The notes beneath the pieces were generated by a model. The model searched no databases and had not been told where the DNA came from. It was given only the letters and a program-made list of their open reading frames with translations. A stretch of 64,000 bases of DNA from Actinosynnema pretiosum (lineage in GTDB: Bacteria > Actinomycetota > Actinomycetes > Mycobacteriales > Pseudonocardiaceae), in NCBI RefSeq assembly GCF_024171695.1, contig NZ_JAMTCF010000001.1:487061-551060 (forward strand). Reading direction: 5' to 3'. A program made the position numbers and the translations under genes. Positions 15,891 through 24,470 of the stretch are shown one piece after another; positions within the stretch are counted from its first letter, which is position 1; the number at the start of each line of letters is the position of its first letter.

Positions 15891-17096
15891 TCACGCCACC
15901 GCGCGCGGGGCGGGCTGCTCGGCGTCCACCCGCACCGCCCGCACCAGCGGCGCCCAGTCGCCCGGCTCGGCCTCGGCCGCCGACAGCAGGTCCAGGAACG
16001 CCCGCAGCACCGCGCGCGGCCTGCCGAGCTGGTCGGCGCAGTGCCTGGCGAACTCGCGCAGCGCCTCGTCCGGCAGCGCGCTCGGCCCGCCGCCCGCGTG
16101 CACGTCCCGAACCGCCTCCAGCAGCCGGGTGAACTCCTCGCCGTCCAGCGCGCGCAACCGCACCACCGGGCCGAACAGGTCCTCGCCCGCCGAGGGCAGC
16201 GCGGTGCGCAGCGCCTCGCAGGTGTGCAGCCCGTAGCGGGGATCGGTGAGCGCGCTGGGGGTTCCGGCGAACAGGTGCGCCAGGTGCGGGCTGGCGCCGC
16301 CGAGGCTGTCCTCCACGATCCGCCGCACCGCCTCGTGCTCGGCGGCCCGGTCCCCGGCGGCGGCCAGGGTGTCCAGCTCGTCCAGGCACACCAGCAGACC
16401 CCGGTAGCCCGCCATCGTGGCGAACCGGGCCAGCAGCTTGAGCCGGTCGGCCAGCGGCACGTCGTCCAGGGTCTCGCGCAGGCCGAGGGCGGCGCGGGCG
16501 CGGGCGGGCGGGCACTCGCCGCGCAACCAGCGCAGCGCGTCCACGGCCAGCAGCTCGTCACCGGTGTGGTGACCGCGCCAGTAGGCGGCGACGGCCTCGG
16601 CGAACCCGTGTCCTCCCGGCAGCTCGGCCAACCGGGCGGCGCGCTCGCGGATCACCCGCTCCGGGTCCCGGCCCCGCTCGCGCGCCACCGTGACGGCGGT
16701 GGACGCGAAGCGCTCGACGACGGCGGCCAGCGCGCCGCCGCCGTGGCGGGCGGGGGTGGCGGTGGAGCGGGTCAGCTCGGTGTACAGCGAGCGGGCGCCC
16801 TCGGCGGTGGCGACCAGGGACCGGTCGGCGGTGAGGTCGGCGCGCAGCGCCACCAGGCGGCGGTCGAGCGCGAGCCCGCGGACCAGGTTCAGGAAGAACG
16901 TGGTGCCCGAACCCGGTTCGCCGATGACGAACCGGGCGGTGGAGCCGCCGTCGACGACGCGGTCGAGGTCGCGCTCCAGGGCGCGCGCCTCGCGGTCCCG
17001 GCCGACCCTGAGGTGGTCGAGCCCCAGCAGCGGAACGGTCTTCGCCCGCAGCGACCGCAGGACGGCGGCGCGCTCGCGGGGGCTGGCTGCGGTCAT
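15891..17096 (-). CDS. P-loop ATPase of a TerB/Shango-type locus (SngB-like)
   Basis: A 401-residue ATP-binding protein with Walker A GEPGSGTT (59-66) and Walker B LLVCLDELD (about 234-242). The middle has a helix-rich segment and conserved HTGDELLAVDALRWLRG, matching the DUF2791-type P-loop proteins found beside TerB-domain proteins. In the Shango antiphage system, SngB is such an ATPase working with a TerB-like protein (SngA) and a helicase (SngC). Here its ATG overlaps the stop of the TerB gene (ATGA), so the two are co-translated. No helicase follows; a terminator and a pectate lyase gene occupy the site where sngC would be expected. Function in defence is inferred from family and neighbour only. 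Confidence 0.75.
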   Translation of the reverse strand: MTAASPRERAAVLRSLRAKTVPLLGLDHLRVGRDREARALERDLDRVVDGGSTARFVIGEPGSGTTFFLNLVRGLALDRRLVALRADLTADRSLVATAEGARSLYTELTRSTATPARHGGGALAAVVERFASTAVTVARERGRDPERVIRERAARLAELPGGHGFAEAVAAYWRGHHTGDELLAVDALRWLRGECPPARARAALGLRETLDDVPLADRLKLLARFATMAGYRGLLVCLDELDTLAAAGDRAAEHEAVRRIVEDSLGGASPHLAHLFAGTPSALTDPRYGLHTCEALRTALPSAGEDLFGPVVRLRALDGEEFTRLLEAVRDVHAGGGPSALPDEALREFARHCADQLGRPRAVLRAFLDLLSAAEAEPGDWAPLVRAVRVDAEQPAPRAVA

Positions 17097-19696
17097 GCGA
17101 GGAGCTCCCCCAGTGCGGTGTCGTTGACCAGCAGGCCGTGCTCGCCGGGTTCGGCCACCGGTTCGCCGCAGGCCGCGACGGCGGCCTCGTTGAGCGCGTC
17201 GAGCGCGCCGATCGGGAGCAGGTGCAGCGCGGCGCAGCGGCGGTCGAACTCGGCGCGCGGCCAGACCGGGCGGGCGGCGAGCTCGCGCAGGAGCGCGGAG
17301 TGGCCCGCGTCGAGACCGGGGACGAGGTCGACGGGGAGGACGGCGCTGCGCGGGGGCGGGGTGGTGGGGTCGTCCTCGGCCAGTGCGGCGTGGAGGTGGG
17401 AGGTGGTGGGGTCGGCGGGTTCCTGGCGGGGGTCGGGGACCGGGGAGGGGGTGGTGGGAGGTTCGGCGGGGGACGGGGACGGGGGCAGGGCTGCGGGCGG
17501 CTCGGGTGACAGGTCGACGGTGGTGAGTTCGAGCAGGGCCGGGACCTCGGCTGCGGCGGGGAGGACGGTCGGGACGGCCTCCGCGTCGGGTGACGGTTCG
17601 AGGAGCTGGACCTCCACCACCTCCGCCGGTTCCGGGGGCGCTTCGAGGGCCGGTGCCGGGTCGGCGTCAGGGGTGGGTGCGTCGAGCGCCGGTGTGGCCT
17701 CGGGTTCCGGTGCGGGCGGCAGTTCCGAGGTCGGTTCCGGTGCGGGCAGCGGTTCCGGGGTCGGTTCGCTCGGGTCCAGCGCGGCGCGCATCCGGCGGAA
17801 GACCTGGTCAACGCCCGGTGGCGCGGTGTCGACGCGGGCCGCGCCCGCCGCCAGGTCGGCGATGTGCACGCGCTGTCCCAGGGTGAGCCCGCCGAGGCGC
17901 TGCGGCGGGGTCGGGGCGCCGGGGGTGAGCAGCAGGACGGCGTGGGCGTTCAGCCTGGCCACCTCGCCGCCGGTCAGGCGCAGCGCGGTCCCCAGGTGCG
18001 CGGTCAGGTCGACGCGCTCCGGCTCGGACAGGCCCTCCCCCTGCGCGGCCAGCCGCAGCAGGGTGGACGCGGCCCGGTACTCGGGGGTCGCGGCGTGCGG
18101 CAGCTCGTCCCCGTCGGGCACCCGGAACAGGGCGGCCGGGCCGGTCGCGCGCGGGTCCTCCAGGCCCGTGCGGGCGTCCGGCTCCAGGCCGACGCCGAGG
18201 TGGCCCAGGAGCGCGGGCGCGCCGATCGCGCCCGTGCCGTCGAACCCGCCCGGCCACAGCGCCACCAGGTCCGCCAGCTCGAACACGCCGAGCGCGGCCC
18301 CCTCCGGCAGCACGCGGGACACCAGCGCGCGAAACGGGTCCAGCGCGGGTTCCCCGCCGGTCACCACGCAGCTCGGCAGCAGGGCCAGCGCGGGCGGGGT
18401 GCCCTCGGCGTCCGGGTCGTCCGCCAGCAGAGCGGCGTGGGCGTCCAGCTCGTCGGCGCAGGTGTCGAGCAGCTCCGCCAGCGCCCTGGTCGGGGCGGGG
18501 GTGGTGAGCACGTCGGGCAGGTCGGTGGGCACCTCGGCGGTCGGGATGCCCTCGGCGGTGGGGCGGTAGCGGACGGTCAGCGGGGGCGCGGCCGGGTTGA
18601 TCAGCAGGCCTTCGCCGTGGCGCTCGTGGTAGCGGGCGGTGAACAGCTCGCGGAACCGGGCGCGGGCGCGCGGGGCGTCCAGGGCCGGGTGCAGCAGGGC
18701 CCAGGCGTGCGCCCACTCGACCGGGACCGGTTGACCGGCGGCGGCCAGCTCGCCCAGTGCGACGCGGAGCGCGAGCGGCGGGTCGGGGCGGTCCCAGCGG
18801 GCCGGGTCGGGCAGGGGGCGGTCGTCGAGCAGGACGTCGACCAGGTCGAGCAGGGCCGTCGCCGAACCGTGGAACGGGCGGTGGCGGCCGTAGCGGGAGC
18901 GCAGGTCGCGCAGCTCGGCGCGGACGGCGGGCAGGTCGGCTCGGGCGCGGTCGGCGACGACGCGGTGCTCGAGGCCCGCCAGGAACAGGAAGACGTGGCC
19001 GATGGGGACGGCGCGGTCGCGGCGGCCGGTCGCGAGCCAGCGCAGGTGCGCGGCCCGGTCGCGGGGGGTCATGGCGTGGTAGGCGGGGTCCGGGTCGCGG
19101 CCAGTGGCCTCGGCGGACGGGCCGACCGGGAGGGTGGGGTCGATGACGTGGCCGGTGCCGGGGGCGCCCGCGCGGCCGAGGTAGAGCAGGCCGCCTTCGA
19201 GGGTGTGGCCCGCGAAGTGGACGGCGACGCCCTCGGGGAGCCAGAACGGGGGTTCGGCGGGGGCGGGGTGGTCCTCGGGCGGGGGCTGGGGCGCGGGAGC
19301 CGCTGTTGGGGCGGTGAGCTCGGGGACGACGGCCGGGACGAACGGGCGCACGCGGTCGGCGGGCGGGGGTTCGTCGGCGGGGGTCGGGTCGTCGGCGGGC
19401 GGGGGTTCGGCGGGGCCGGGGGTGCTCGTGGCGGGTGGGGCCGGGTCGTTGTCCGGGTCGTCGTCCGGGACGGTGCTCGGGGCGTCGTCCGGCGGGAGGA
19501 GCGCGACGTCGGCGGGCTCGAAGGTGCCGGTGGCCGACGCGTAGTGCTCGAGGTCGTCCTCCGGTTGCCGCCGAGCGGCTGCTCGCTCGGCGGGACCGGG
19601 TGAACCGGTCGGCCCGTGGACCGGGTCCGGTTCGTGTTCGGGGTGTTCCGAGTCGGGTAACCCGAGCGCGCGCCGTAACCGATCTGCCAACCCCAT
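17093..19696 (-). CDS. TerB-N/TerB-C domain protein (SngA-like)
   Basis: An 867-residue cytoplasmic protein. Residues about 70-148 are an Asp/Pro-rich linker. About 149-380 is a TerB-N domain (FWLPEGVAVHFAGHTLEGGL, then YHAMTPRDRAAHLRWLATGR and the IGHVFLFLAGLEHRV helix). A TerB-like middle follows, then a second Pro/Glu-rich linker (about 600-770) and a TerB-C domain to the end (FDRRCAALHLLPIGALDALN, ending EHGLLVNDTALGELLA). Such proteins pair with DUF2791 ATPases and helicases. It is not a classical tellurite-resistance TerB. The ATG is preceded by a strong GGGGGAGG site. The long acidic, proline-rich linkers are probably disordered. Confidence 0.78.
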   Translation of the reverse strand: MGLADRLRRALGLPDSEHPEHEPDPVHGPTGSPGPAERAAARRQPEDDLEHYASATGTFEPADVALLPPDDAPSTVPDDDPDNDPAPPATSTPGPAEPPPADDPTPADEPPPADRVRPFVPAVVPELTAPTAAPAPQPPPEDHPAPAEPPFWLPEGVAVHFAGHTLEGGLLYLGRAGAPGTGHVIDPTLPVGPSAEATGRDPDPAYHAMTPRDRAAHLRWLATGRRDRAVPIGHVFLFLAGLEHRVVADRARADLPAVRAELRDLRSRYGRHRPFHGSATALLDLVDVLLDDRPLPDPARWDRPDPPLALRVALGELAAAGQPVPVEWAHAWALLHPALDAPRARARFRELFTARYHERHGEGLLINPAAPPLTVRYRPTAEGIPTAEVPTDLPDVLTTPAPTRALAELLDTCADELDAHAALLADDPDAEGTPPALALLPSCVVTGGEPALDPFRALVSRVLPEGAALGVFELADLVALWPGGFDGTGAIGAPALLGHLGVGLEPDARTGLEDPRATGPAALFRVPDGDELPHAATPEYRAASTLLRLAAQGEGLSEPERVDLTAHLGTALRLTGGEVARLNAHAVLLLTPGAPTPPQRLGGLTLGQRVHIADLAAGAARVDTAPPGVDQVFRRMRAALDPSEPTPEPLPAPEPTSELPPAPEPEATPALDAPTPDADPAPALEAPPEPAEVVEVQLLEPSPDAEAVPTVLPAAAEVPALLELTTVDLSPEPPAALPPSPSPAEPPTTPSPVPDPRQEPADPTTSHLHAALAEDDPTTPPPRSAVLPVDLVPGLDAGHSALLRELAARPVWPRAEFDRRCAALHLLPIGALDALNEAAVAACGEPVAEPGEHGLLVNDTALGELLA

Positions 19697-19853
19697 CGGG
19701 CCTCCCCCGCCGAACGCCGGTCCGGGATTGCTCCGGCCGGACCAGTTGTCGCTCTGTCAGCCGCTACGTCGCACACGGGGTGATCACCGTTAGCCCTCGA
19801 ACGGGTGAACCAACCCCACGCACCGGCAGCGGCGTCCTGAGCCGAACGCCCCC

Positions 19854-19910
19854 TTGACGCTCACCCGCTCGGCGGGCAGGCTCTATGAAGATCGTTTGTT
19901 AGCGCTAACA
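19854..19910 (+). promoter_or_regulatory. Promoter and perfect LacI-type operator upstream of the GH30 gene
   Basis: TTGACG (19854-19859), 17 bp, CAGGCT (19877-19882), then TGTTAGCGCTAACA (19897-19910), a perfect 14-bp palindrome of LacI/GalR type at the expected start point. The layout matches the operator at 6862-6875, although the half-site differs (TGTTAG against TGTTTA), so a separate repressor is possible. Confidence 0.6.
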
Positions 19911-19929
19911 TCTGTTCAACGGAGAACCG

Positions 19930-20784
19930 ATGCCCACGGCCCGGCGCCGCCAGTCCCCGCCCGCACCCCCGACCGCCGCTCCGACACCCGGTTGGGCCCC
20001 GACCTGCCCGCACGCCACCGGACGCGCGACGGGAACGGCCGCACGGGGACGCGTGGAACGGCTGCGGGCCGCACCGCTCCCGATCACGGCACTGCCCGGA
20101 ACCGACGCGCTCGCGCCCGAACCGACCCGACCCCCGCCCGGTTCCGGCCCGGTTCCGCGAGCCGCACGCGCGCGGCGGGGCGCGCCTGAGCGAGGAGCCG
20201 TTCCGGCGCACGGTCGGACACCGGGCCCGTCGCCCGACCGGACGGCCTGGCGGACACCTCACGCGTCGCTCGGGCCACCGCTCGGACAGACGACCGGACA
20301 GACCCCCGACCCGCCACCCGGCCGGACAACTGACCGGCCGCTCGATCCACCACCCGAGCGACAGTCCGGCCGAGCGCCCCGCTCGCCACTCGGTCCGGAG
20401 CCCACCCCCACCGCCGACTCGTTGCCGCCGACTCGTCGCCGCCCGTCCGAGGGCTTCACCTGTCAACAGTTGGCAGTTACGAGACCGGTGGCACGGCGCC
20501 CAACCACCGGAAACCCGGTCGCCGCGCGCTCGGCACCAGCCATCCCAGGCACAGGCCCAGTGCGCCACCCCCAGCCCGCCCAGCGGGCCCCACAGGCCGC
20601 CCAGCGCGGCCACCCCGACCTCGCCTGCGGCAGGGCAACCCCCCGCCTCCGGCGATCGGCGGGCGGCGAGCACGCCCGCCGCACACCCGTCAGACCCCTA
20701 CAACACGAGGACGTGGCTGTGAGACTGGTTTCCCCCGGCGGTTCCGCGCCGATGACCGCCCCCCGCGCGGCGAGGGCGGCGTGA
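19930..20784 (+). other. Long GH30 leader with a doubtful proline-rich open frame
   Basis: Between the operator and the GH30 start lie about 870 bases. One frame is open throughout: it begins with ATG after GGAGA at 19930 and would end in a TGA that overlaps the GH30 GTG (GTGA). The translation is Pro/Arg/Thr-rich with no domain. Many codons end in A (cca, gga, aca, gca), unlike the strongly G/C-ending codons of neighbouring genes, so I doubt it is a selected protein. It could be a long untranslated leader, a degraded gene, or a translated region used for coupling. The stretch also carries short repeats of CCGGACAGAC type near 20270-20360. Confidence 0.3.
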
Positions 20785-22751
20785 AGGCGCGTGCGGCGCT
20801 CGCCGCGATCGTGGTCGCCTCGGCGGCCCTGTCCCCCGTCGGCGCGGCTCAGGCGCAGGCGCAGCAGGCGGACGTGACCGTGCGCCCCGACCCGACCTAC
20901 CGGCAGGAGCCGTTCCAGGGCTGGGGCACGAGCCTGGTCTGGTTCGCCAACGCCACCGGGCAGTACCCGAACTCCGTCCGGAACGAGCTCGCGGACCTGC
21001 TGTTCTCCGCGCAGGGCCTGAACCTCAACATCGCCCGCTACAACATCGGCGGCGGGAACGCGCCCGACGTGCCGCCGTACCTGCGCGCCGGTGGCGCGGT
21101 GCCCGGTTGGTGGAAGGCGCCCGAGGGCACCACCCGCACCGACACCGAGTGGTGGGAGCCCAATAACCCCGAGCTGTTCGACGCCGAGGCCGACCCCGGT
21201 CAGCGCTGGTGGGTCGACAAGATCAAGTCCAAGGTCGACCGGTGGGAGGCGTTCAGCAACTCCCCGCCGTGGTTCCAGACCGTCTCCGGTTACGTCTCCG
21301 GCGGTTTCGACGCGAACGCCGACCAGCTGCGCACCGACAAGATCGACGAGTTCACCGCCTACCTCGCGCAGGTCGTCGAGGAGATGGAGGACGCGCACGG
21401 CATCGAGTTCGACACCGTCGACCCGTTCAACGAGCCGAACACCAACTACTGGAGCACCCGCCTCGGCGCGGACGGCAACCCCACCGGCGGCAGGCAGGAG
21501 GGCGCGCACATGAGCCCCGCCCTGCAGGCCAAGGTGATCCCGTCGATGGTGCAGGCCTTGCGGGACAAGGGCTTGACCGCCGCCGTGTCCGCGCCGGACG
21601 AGACCAACCCCGGCACGTTCGCCGCCGACTGGGCCGGGTACCCGGCGTCGGTGCGCGCGCAGGTCGGCCAGCTGAACGTGCACACCTACGGCACCGGCCA
21701 GCGCACCTCGGCGCGCGACATCGCCAAGGGCGCGGACAAGCCGCTGTGGATGAGCGAGGTCGACGGCTCGTGGGGCTCGGGCCAGAGCTTCACCAGCATG
21801 GACCCCGGCATCGGCATCGCCGAGCGGGTCGTGGACGACCTTCGGGAGCTGGAGCCCCGGTCCTGGGTGCTGTGGCAGGCGATCGAGGACTACGACAACA
21901 TGAAGCCGGGCGGGGAGTCGCCGCAGGGCGCGAACTGGGGCGTCGTCCAGGTCCCGTTCTCCTGCACCACCTCGGACTGCGAGGTGCGCACCAACACGAA
22001 GTTCGACACCCTGCGGAACTTCACCCACCACATCAAGCCGGGTGACCGGATGATCGGGGTGAACACCACGACGGACGTCGTCGCGATGCGCGGCGAGTCG
22101 CTCAAGACCGTGGTGCACGTGAACAAGGCCGAGCAGGCCAGGACCGTGGCGCTGGACCTGCGCTCGTTCAAGCGGATCTCCAAGAACGCCAAGGTGCAGC
22201 CGGTCGTCACGGACGAGTCGGGCGCGCTGGTCGAGGGCGCCGAGGTCGCGGTGCGCGACGGCGTGGCGACGCTGACCGTGCCCGCGCGGTCGGTCACCAC
22301 GTTCCGGGTGTCCGGGGTCTCCGGCGCGATCGGCTCCGAGGCGCTGGGCGCGGAGGACGCGTACCGGCTGACCGGCGTGCAGAGCGGGAAGTCGTTGGCC
22401 CCCAACGGGACCGCGCTGGTGCAGCGGAACTCGGCCGAGGTCGACGACCAGTACTGGGAGCTGGAGCGGCTGGACAACGGGTTCGGCAACCGGGTGCGGT
22501 TCGCGGTGGTCAACGCCGGGACCGGGCAGCGGCTCGCGGCGGTGGGCGGCGAGGCGGTGCTGCGCTCGGCGGACGGGCCGGAGGCGCGGTGGATCATGTC
22601 GTCCACCGGTGACGGCACGTGGACGCTGGTGAACGCGGCCACGGGCGCGATGCTGGACGTGGTGAGCCAGTCGACGGCGGACGGGGCGAAGGTCGGGCTG
22701 TACACGCCGACGTCCGGCCCTAACCAGCGCTGGACGGCGACGCCGCGCTAG
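20781..22751 (+). CDS. Secreted GH30 glycosidase with C-terminal ricin-type module (galactanase-like)
   Basis: A 656-residue exported enzyme. Residues 1-29 are a signal peptide ending AQAQAQQA. The TIM barrel has the acid/base in DPFNEPNTNYW (E218) and the nucleophile in LWMSEVDGSWG (E326), matching GH30 endo-beta-1,6-galactanase-like members. A beta-sandwich follows, then a ricin-type lectin domain from about 520 (QW-type ends such as NQRWTATPR). It would cut beta-1,6-galactan backbones of plant arabinogalactan outside the cell, feeding the GH51/GH35 importer locus. The GTG start has only a weak GAGGG site, and translational coupling with the upstream frame is possible. The exact specificity among GH30 enzymes is inferred. 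Confidence 0.85.
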   Translation: MKARAALAAIVVASAALSPVGAAQAQAQQADVTVRPDPTYRQEPFQGWGTSLVWFANATGQYPNSVRNELADLLFSAQGLNLNIARYNIGGGNAPDVPPYLRAGGAVPGWWKAPEGTTRTDTEWWEPNNPELFDAEADPGQRWWVDKIKSKVDRWEAFSNSPPWFQTVSGYVSGGFDANADQLRTDKIDEFTAYLAQVVEEMEDAHGIEFDTVDPFNEPNTNYWSTRLGADGNPTGGRQEGAHMSPALQAKVIPSMVQALRDKGLTAAVSAPDETNPGTFAADWAGYPASVRAQVGQLNVHTYGTGQRTSARDIAKGADKPLWMSEVDGSWGSGQSFTSMDPGIGIAERVVDDLRELEPRSWVLWQAIEDYDNMKPGGESPQGANWGVVQVPFSCTTSDCEVRTNTKFDTLRNFTHHIKPGDRMIGVNTTTDVVAMRGESLKTVVHVNKAEQARTVALDLRSFKRISKNAKVQPVVTDESGALVEGAEVAVRDGVATLTVPARSVTTFRVSGVSGAIGSEALGAEDAYRLTGVQSGKSLAPNGTALVQRNSAEVDDQYWELERLDNGFGNRVRFAVVNAGTGQRLAAVGGEAVLRSADGPEARWIMSSTGDGTWTLVNAATGAMLDVVSQSTADGAKVGLYTPTSGPNQRWTATPR

Positions 22752-22763
22752 TCGTCGTGCGAG

Positions 22764-22799
22764 GAGGGCGCCGTTCCCCGGCAGGGGGGCGGCGCCCTC
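22764..22799 (+). terminator. Terminator after the GH30 gene
   Basis: GAGGGCGCCG and CGGCGCCCTC form a 10-bp perfect stem with a 16-base loop, 12 bases past the GH30 stop. It may serve the convergent gene too. Confidence 0.65.
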
Positions 22800-22800
22800 G

Positions 22801-22852
22801 TCGTGGGCGGGCGGGTCGGGTCGTGGGCGGGTCCGGTCGGGTCGTGGGCGGG
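22801..22852. repeat. Short tandem repeat (TCGTGGGCGG, three copies)
   Basis: TCGTGGGCGG occurs at 22801, 22821 and 22842, a 20-21 bp period, directly abutting the stop of the metalloprotease-like gene. No function is apparent. Confidence 0.7.
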
Positions 22853-23722
22853 TCAGCCGGGGAACGGCCAGGGGTTGGGCGCGCACACCTTGCCGTCGTT
22901 GGGGACGACCCCGCCCTGCGCGGACCCGGCGGTGATCAGGTTGATCTCGTCGTTGGACGTGCTGAACGTCTGCTGCATCATCACCGGCGCGGGCGCGCCG
23001 TGCTCGGCGCAGGGCACGTGGCCCTGGCCGAGGGCGTGCCCGACCTCGTGGTTGACCACGTACCGCCGGTACCCGTCCAGGTCGCCGAGGTAGGCGACCG
23101 CTCCCCTGGCCCAGCGGGCGGCGCTCAGGTCGACCGCGCCGCCGTCCCGGCAGGACACGTCCACCGGGATCTGGAAGCCGCAGCGCTCGCGGGCGGTGGC
23201 CTGGGAGGTGAGGCGGACGCGGAAGTCCGGGACGCCCGAGTCGACGCGGCGCAGCGCGAACCCGGCCGAGATCCAGCCGCGCGGGTCGGCGAGGGTCTGC
23301 TGCACGAACCCGGCGAACGCGTGCTCGTCGACCTGGACGCCGTCCTCGACCTCGACGGTGTAGCTGAGCGCCGATCCGCTGCCCGCCTCGGCGAAGGTGC
23401 CGGGGACGACGTGCCAGGTCCCGTTGCCGCGCTCGGGGAACGGCCCGCCGTCGGGCAGGTCGGACGAGCGCTCGTAGACCCGTCGCGGTTCGGGCTCGGA
23501 GTCGACCGCCATCGGTTCCGCCCGCGCCAGCTCGGGCTCGGCGGGTTCGACGGCGTCGGGCGCTGCGGGGTCGGACGCGGCGGTGTCGGACGCGGCGACG
23601 TCGTCCGGTTCGGCTTCCGCGACCGGTCCGGTGGGCGGCTCCGCTGGCGGCGCGGCCACGCCTGCGGCCGTGAACACGACCGCCGTGGCCAGGCACGCCA
23701 GGAGCGCCGGGGTGACCTTCAT
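22853..23722 (-). CDS. Secreted DUF3152 zinc metalloprotease-like protein
   Basis: A 289-residue exported protein. The N-terminus is a signal peptide (KVTPALLACLATAVVFTAAG), followed by an Ala/Glu/Pro-rich acidic linker (about residues 30-100). The C-terminal DUF3152 domain contains the zinc-site-like NHEVGHALGQGHVPC (HExxH, plus a third His) around residue 230. Cysteines flank it, suggesting disulphides. Such proteins occur widely in actinomycetes; substrates are unknown to me. The ATG at 23722 is used; a GTG two codons earlier is an alternative. It is divergent from the response regulator 79 bp away. Confidence 0.8.
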   Translation of the reverse strand: MKVTPALLACLATAVVFTAAGVAAPPAEPPTGPVAEAEPDDVAASDTAASDPAAPDAVEPAEPELARAEPMAVDSEPEPRRVYERSSDLPDGGPFPERGNGTWHVVPGTFAEAGSGSALSYTVEVEDGVQVDEHAFAGFVQQTLADPRGWISAGFALRRVDSGVPDFRVRLTSQATARERCGFQIPVDVSCRDGGAVDLSAARWARGAVAYLGDLDGYRRYVVNHEVGHALGQGHVPCAEHGAPAPVMMQQTFSTSNDEINLITAGSAQGGVVPNDGKVCAPNPWPFPG

Positions 23723-23801
23723 GCCCACAGGGTGCCCACTAATCGTGAAGATCCTGTTTTGTTCGCGCTTTTCCCCCGTGAAGGCGGTGCATACTGCGGC
23801 C

Positions 23802-24470
23802 GTGCGCGCACGCATCCTCGTCGCCGAGGACAACCCCCACCAGGCGGAACTCATCCGCCGCTACCTGGAGCACGACGGGCACGACGTCACCGTGGTGGGT
23901 GACGGGCGGGCGGCGATCGACGAGGCCCGGCGGAGCGCGCCGGACCTGCTGGTGCTGGACGTGATGATGCCGGGCGTCGACGGGCTGGAGGTGTGCCGGG
24001 TGCTGCGCGCCGAGTCGGACGTCCCGATCGTGCTGCTGACCGCGCGAGCGCTGGAGGACGACGTGCTGCTCGGGTTCGACCTGGGCGCCGACGACTACGT
24101 CGTGAAGCCGTTCCGCCCCAGGCAGATGGTGGCGCGGGTGCGGACGATCCTGCGCAGGGCCGGGCGGTCCGCCGGGCCCGCGCCGTCGCCGGTGCTGCGG
24201 GTCGGGGACCTGGTGGTGGACCCGGTCCGGCACGAGGTGCGCCTGGCGGGCGAGCAGGTCCCGCTGACGCCCGCGGAGTTCCGGCTGCTGTCGGTGCTGG
24301 CCGCGCAACCCGGCCGGGTGTTCACCAGGGCGCAGCTGCTGGACGACGGGTTCATCACCGCGCGGACGGTGGACGTGCACGTGATGAAGCTGCGGCGCAA
24401 GGTGGAGCGCGATCCGCGCGCGCCGGAGCGGCTGCTGACCGTGTACGGCGTCGGCTACAAGCTCGTGTGA
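23802..24470 (+). CDS. OmpR/PhoB-family response regulator
   Basis: A 222-residue response regulator with a receiver domain (acidic pocket in LVAEDN, phosphoacceptor Asp in LLVLDVMMPG, Lys in VVKPFRP) and a C-terminal winged helix (TPAEFRLLSVLAAQPGRVF, then ARTVDVHVMKLRRKVE). It is activated by the kinase encoded next; its stop overlaps the kinase GTG. The GTG at 23802 is preferred: a CATACT -10-like element ends 7 bases upstream and no Shine-Dalgarno is seen, suggesting a leaderless transcript. An in-frame GTG at 23778 is the alternative. Confidence 0.9.
   Translation: MRARILVAEDNPHQAELIRRYLEHDGHDVTVVGDGRAAIDEARRSAPDLLVLDVMMPGVDGLEVCRVLRAESDVPIVLLTARALEDDVLLGFDLGADDYVVKPFRPRQMVARVRTILRRAGRSAGPAPSPVLRVGDLVVDPVRHEVRLAGEQVPLTPAEFRLLSVLAAQPGRVFTRAQLLDDGFITARTVDVHVMKLRRKVERDPRAPERLLTVYGVGYKLV

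Noticed and set aside
17093..19696. Reading the TerB-domain gene as tellurite resistance
   Set aside because: TerB-N/TerB-C proteins beside DUF2791 ATPases are distinct from the terZABCDE operon, and no other ter gene is present.
22801..22852. CRISPR-like repeats
   Set aside because: Units are only 10 bp with no spacers of constant length, and no cas genes are present.
20463..23696. Open frame of about 1,077 codons opposite the GH30 gene
   Set aside because: Shadow frame of GH30 and the metalloprotease gene; no coherent protein family and no ribosome site.
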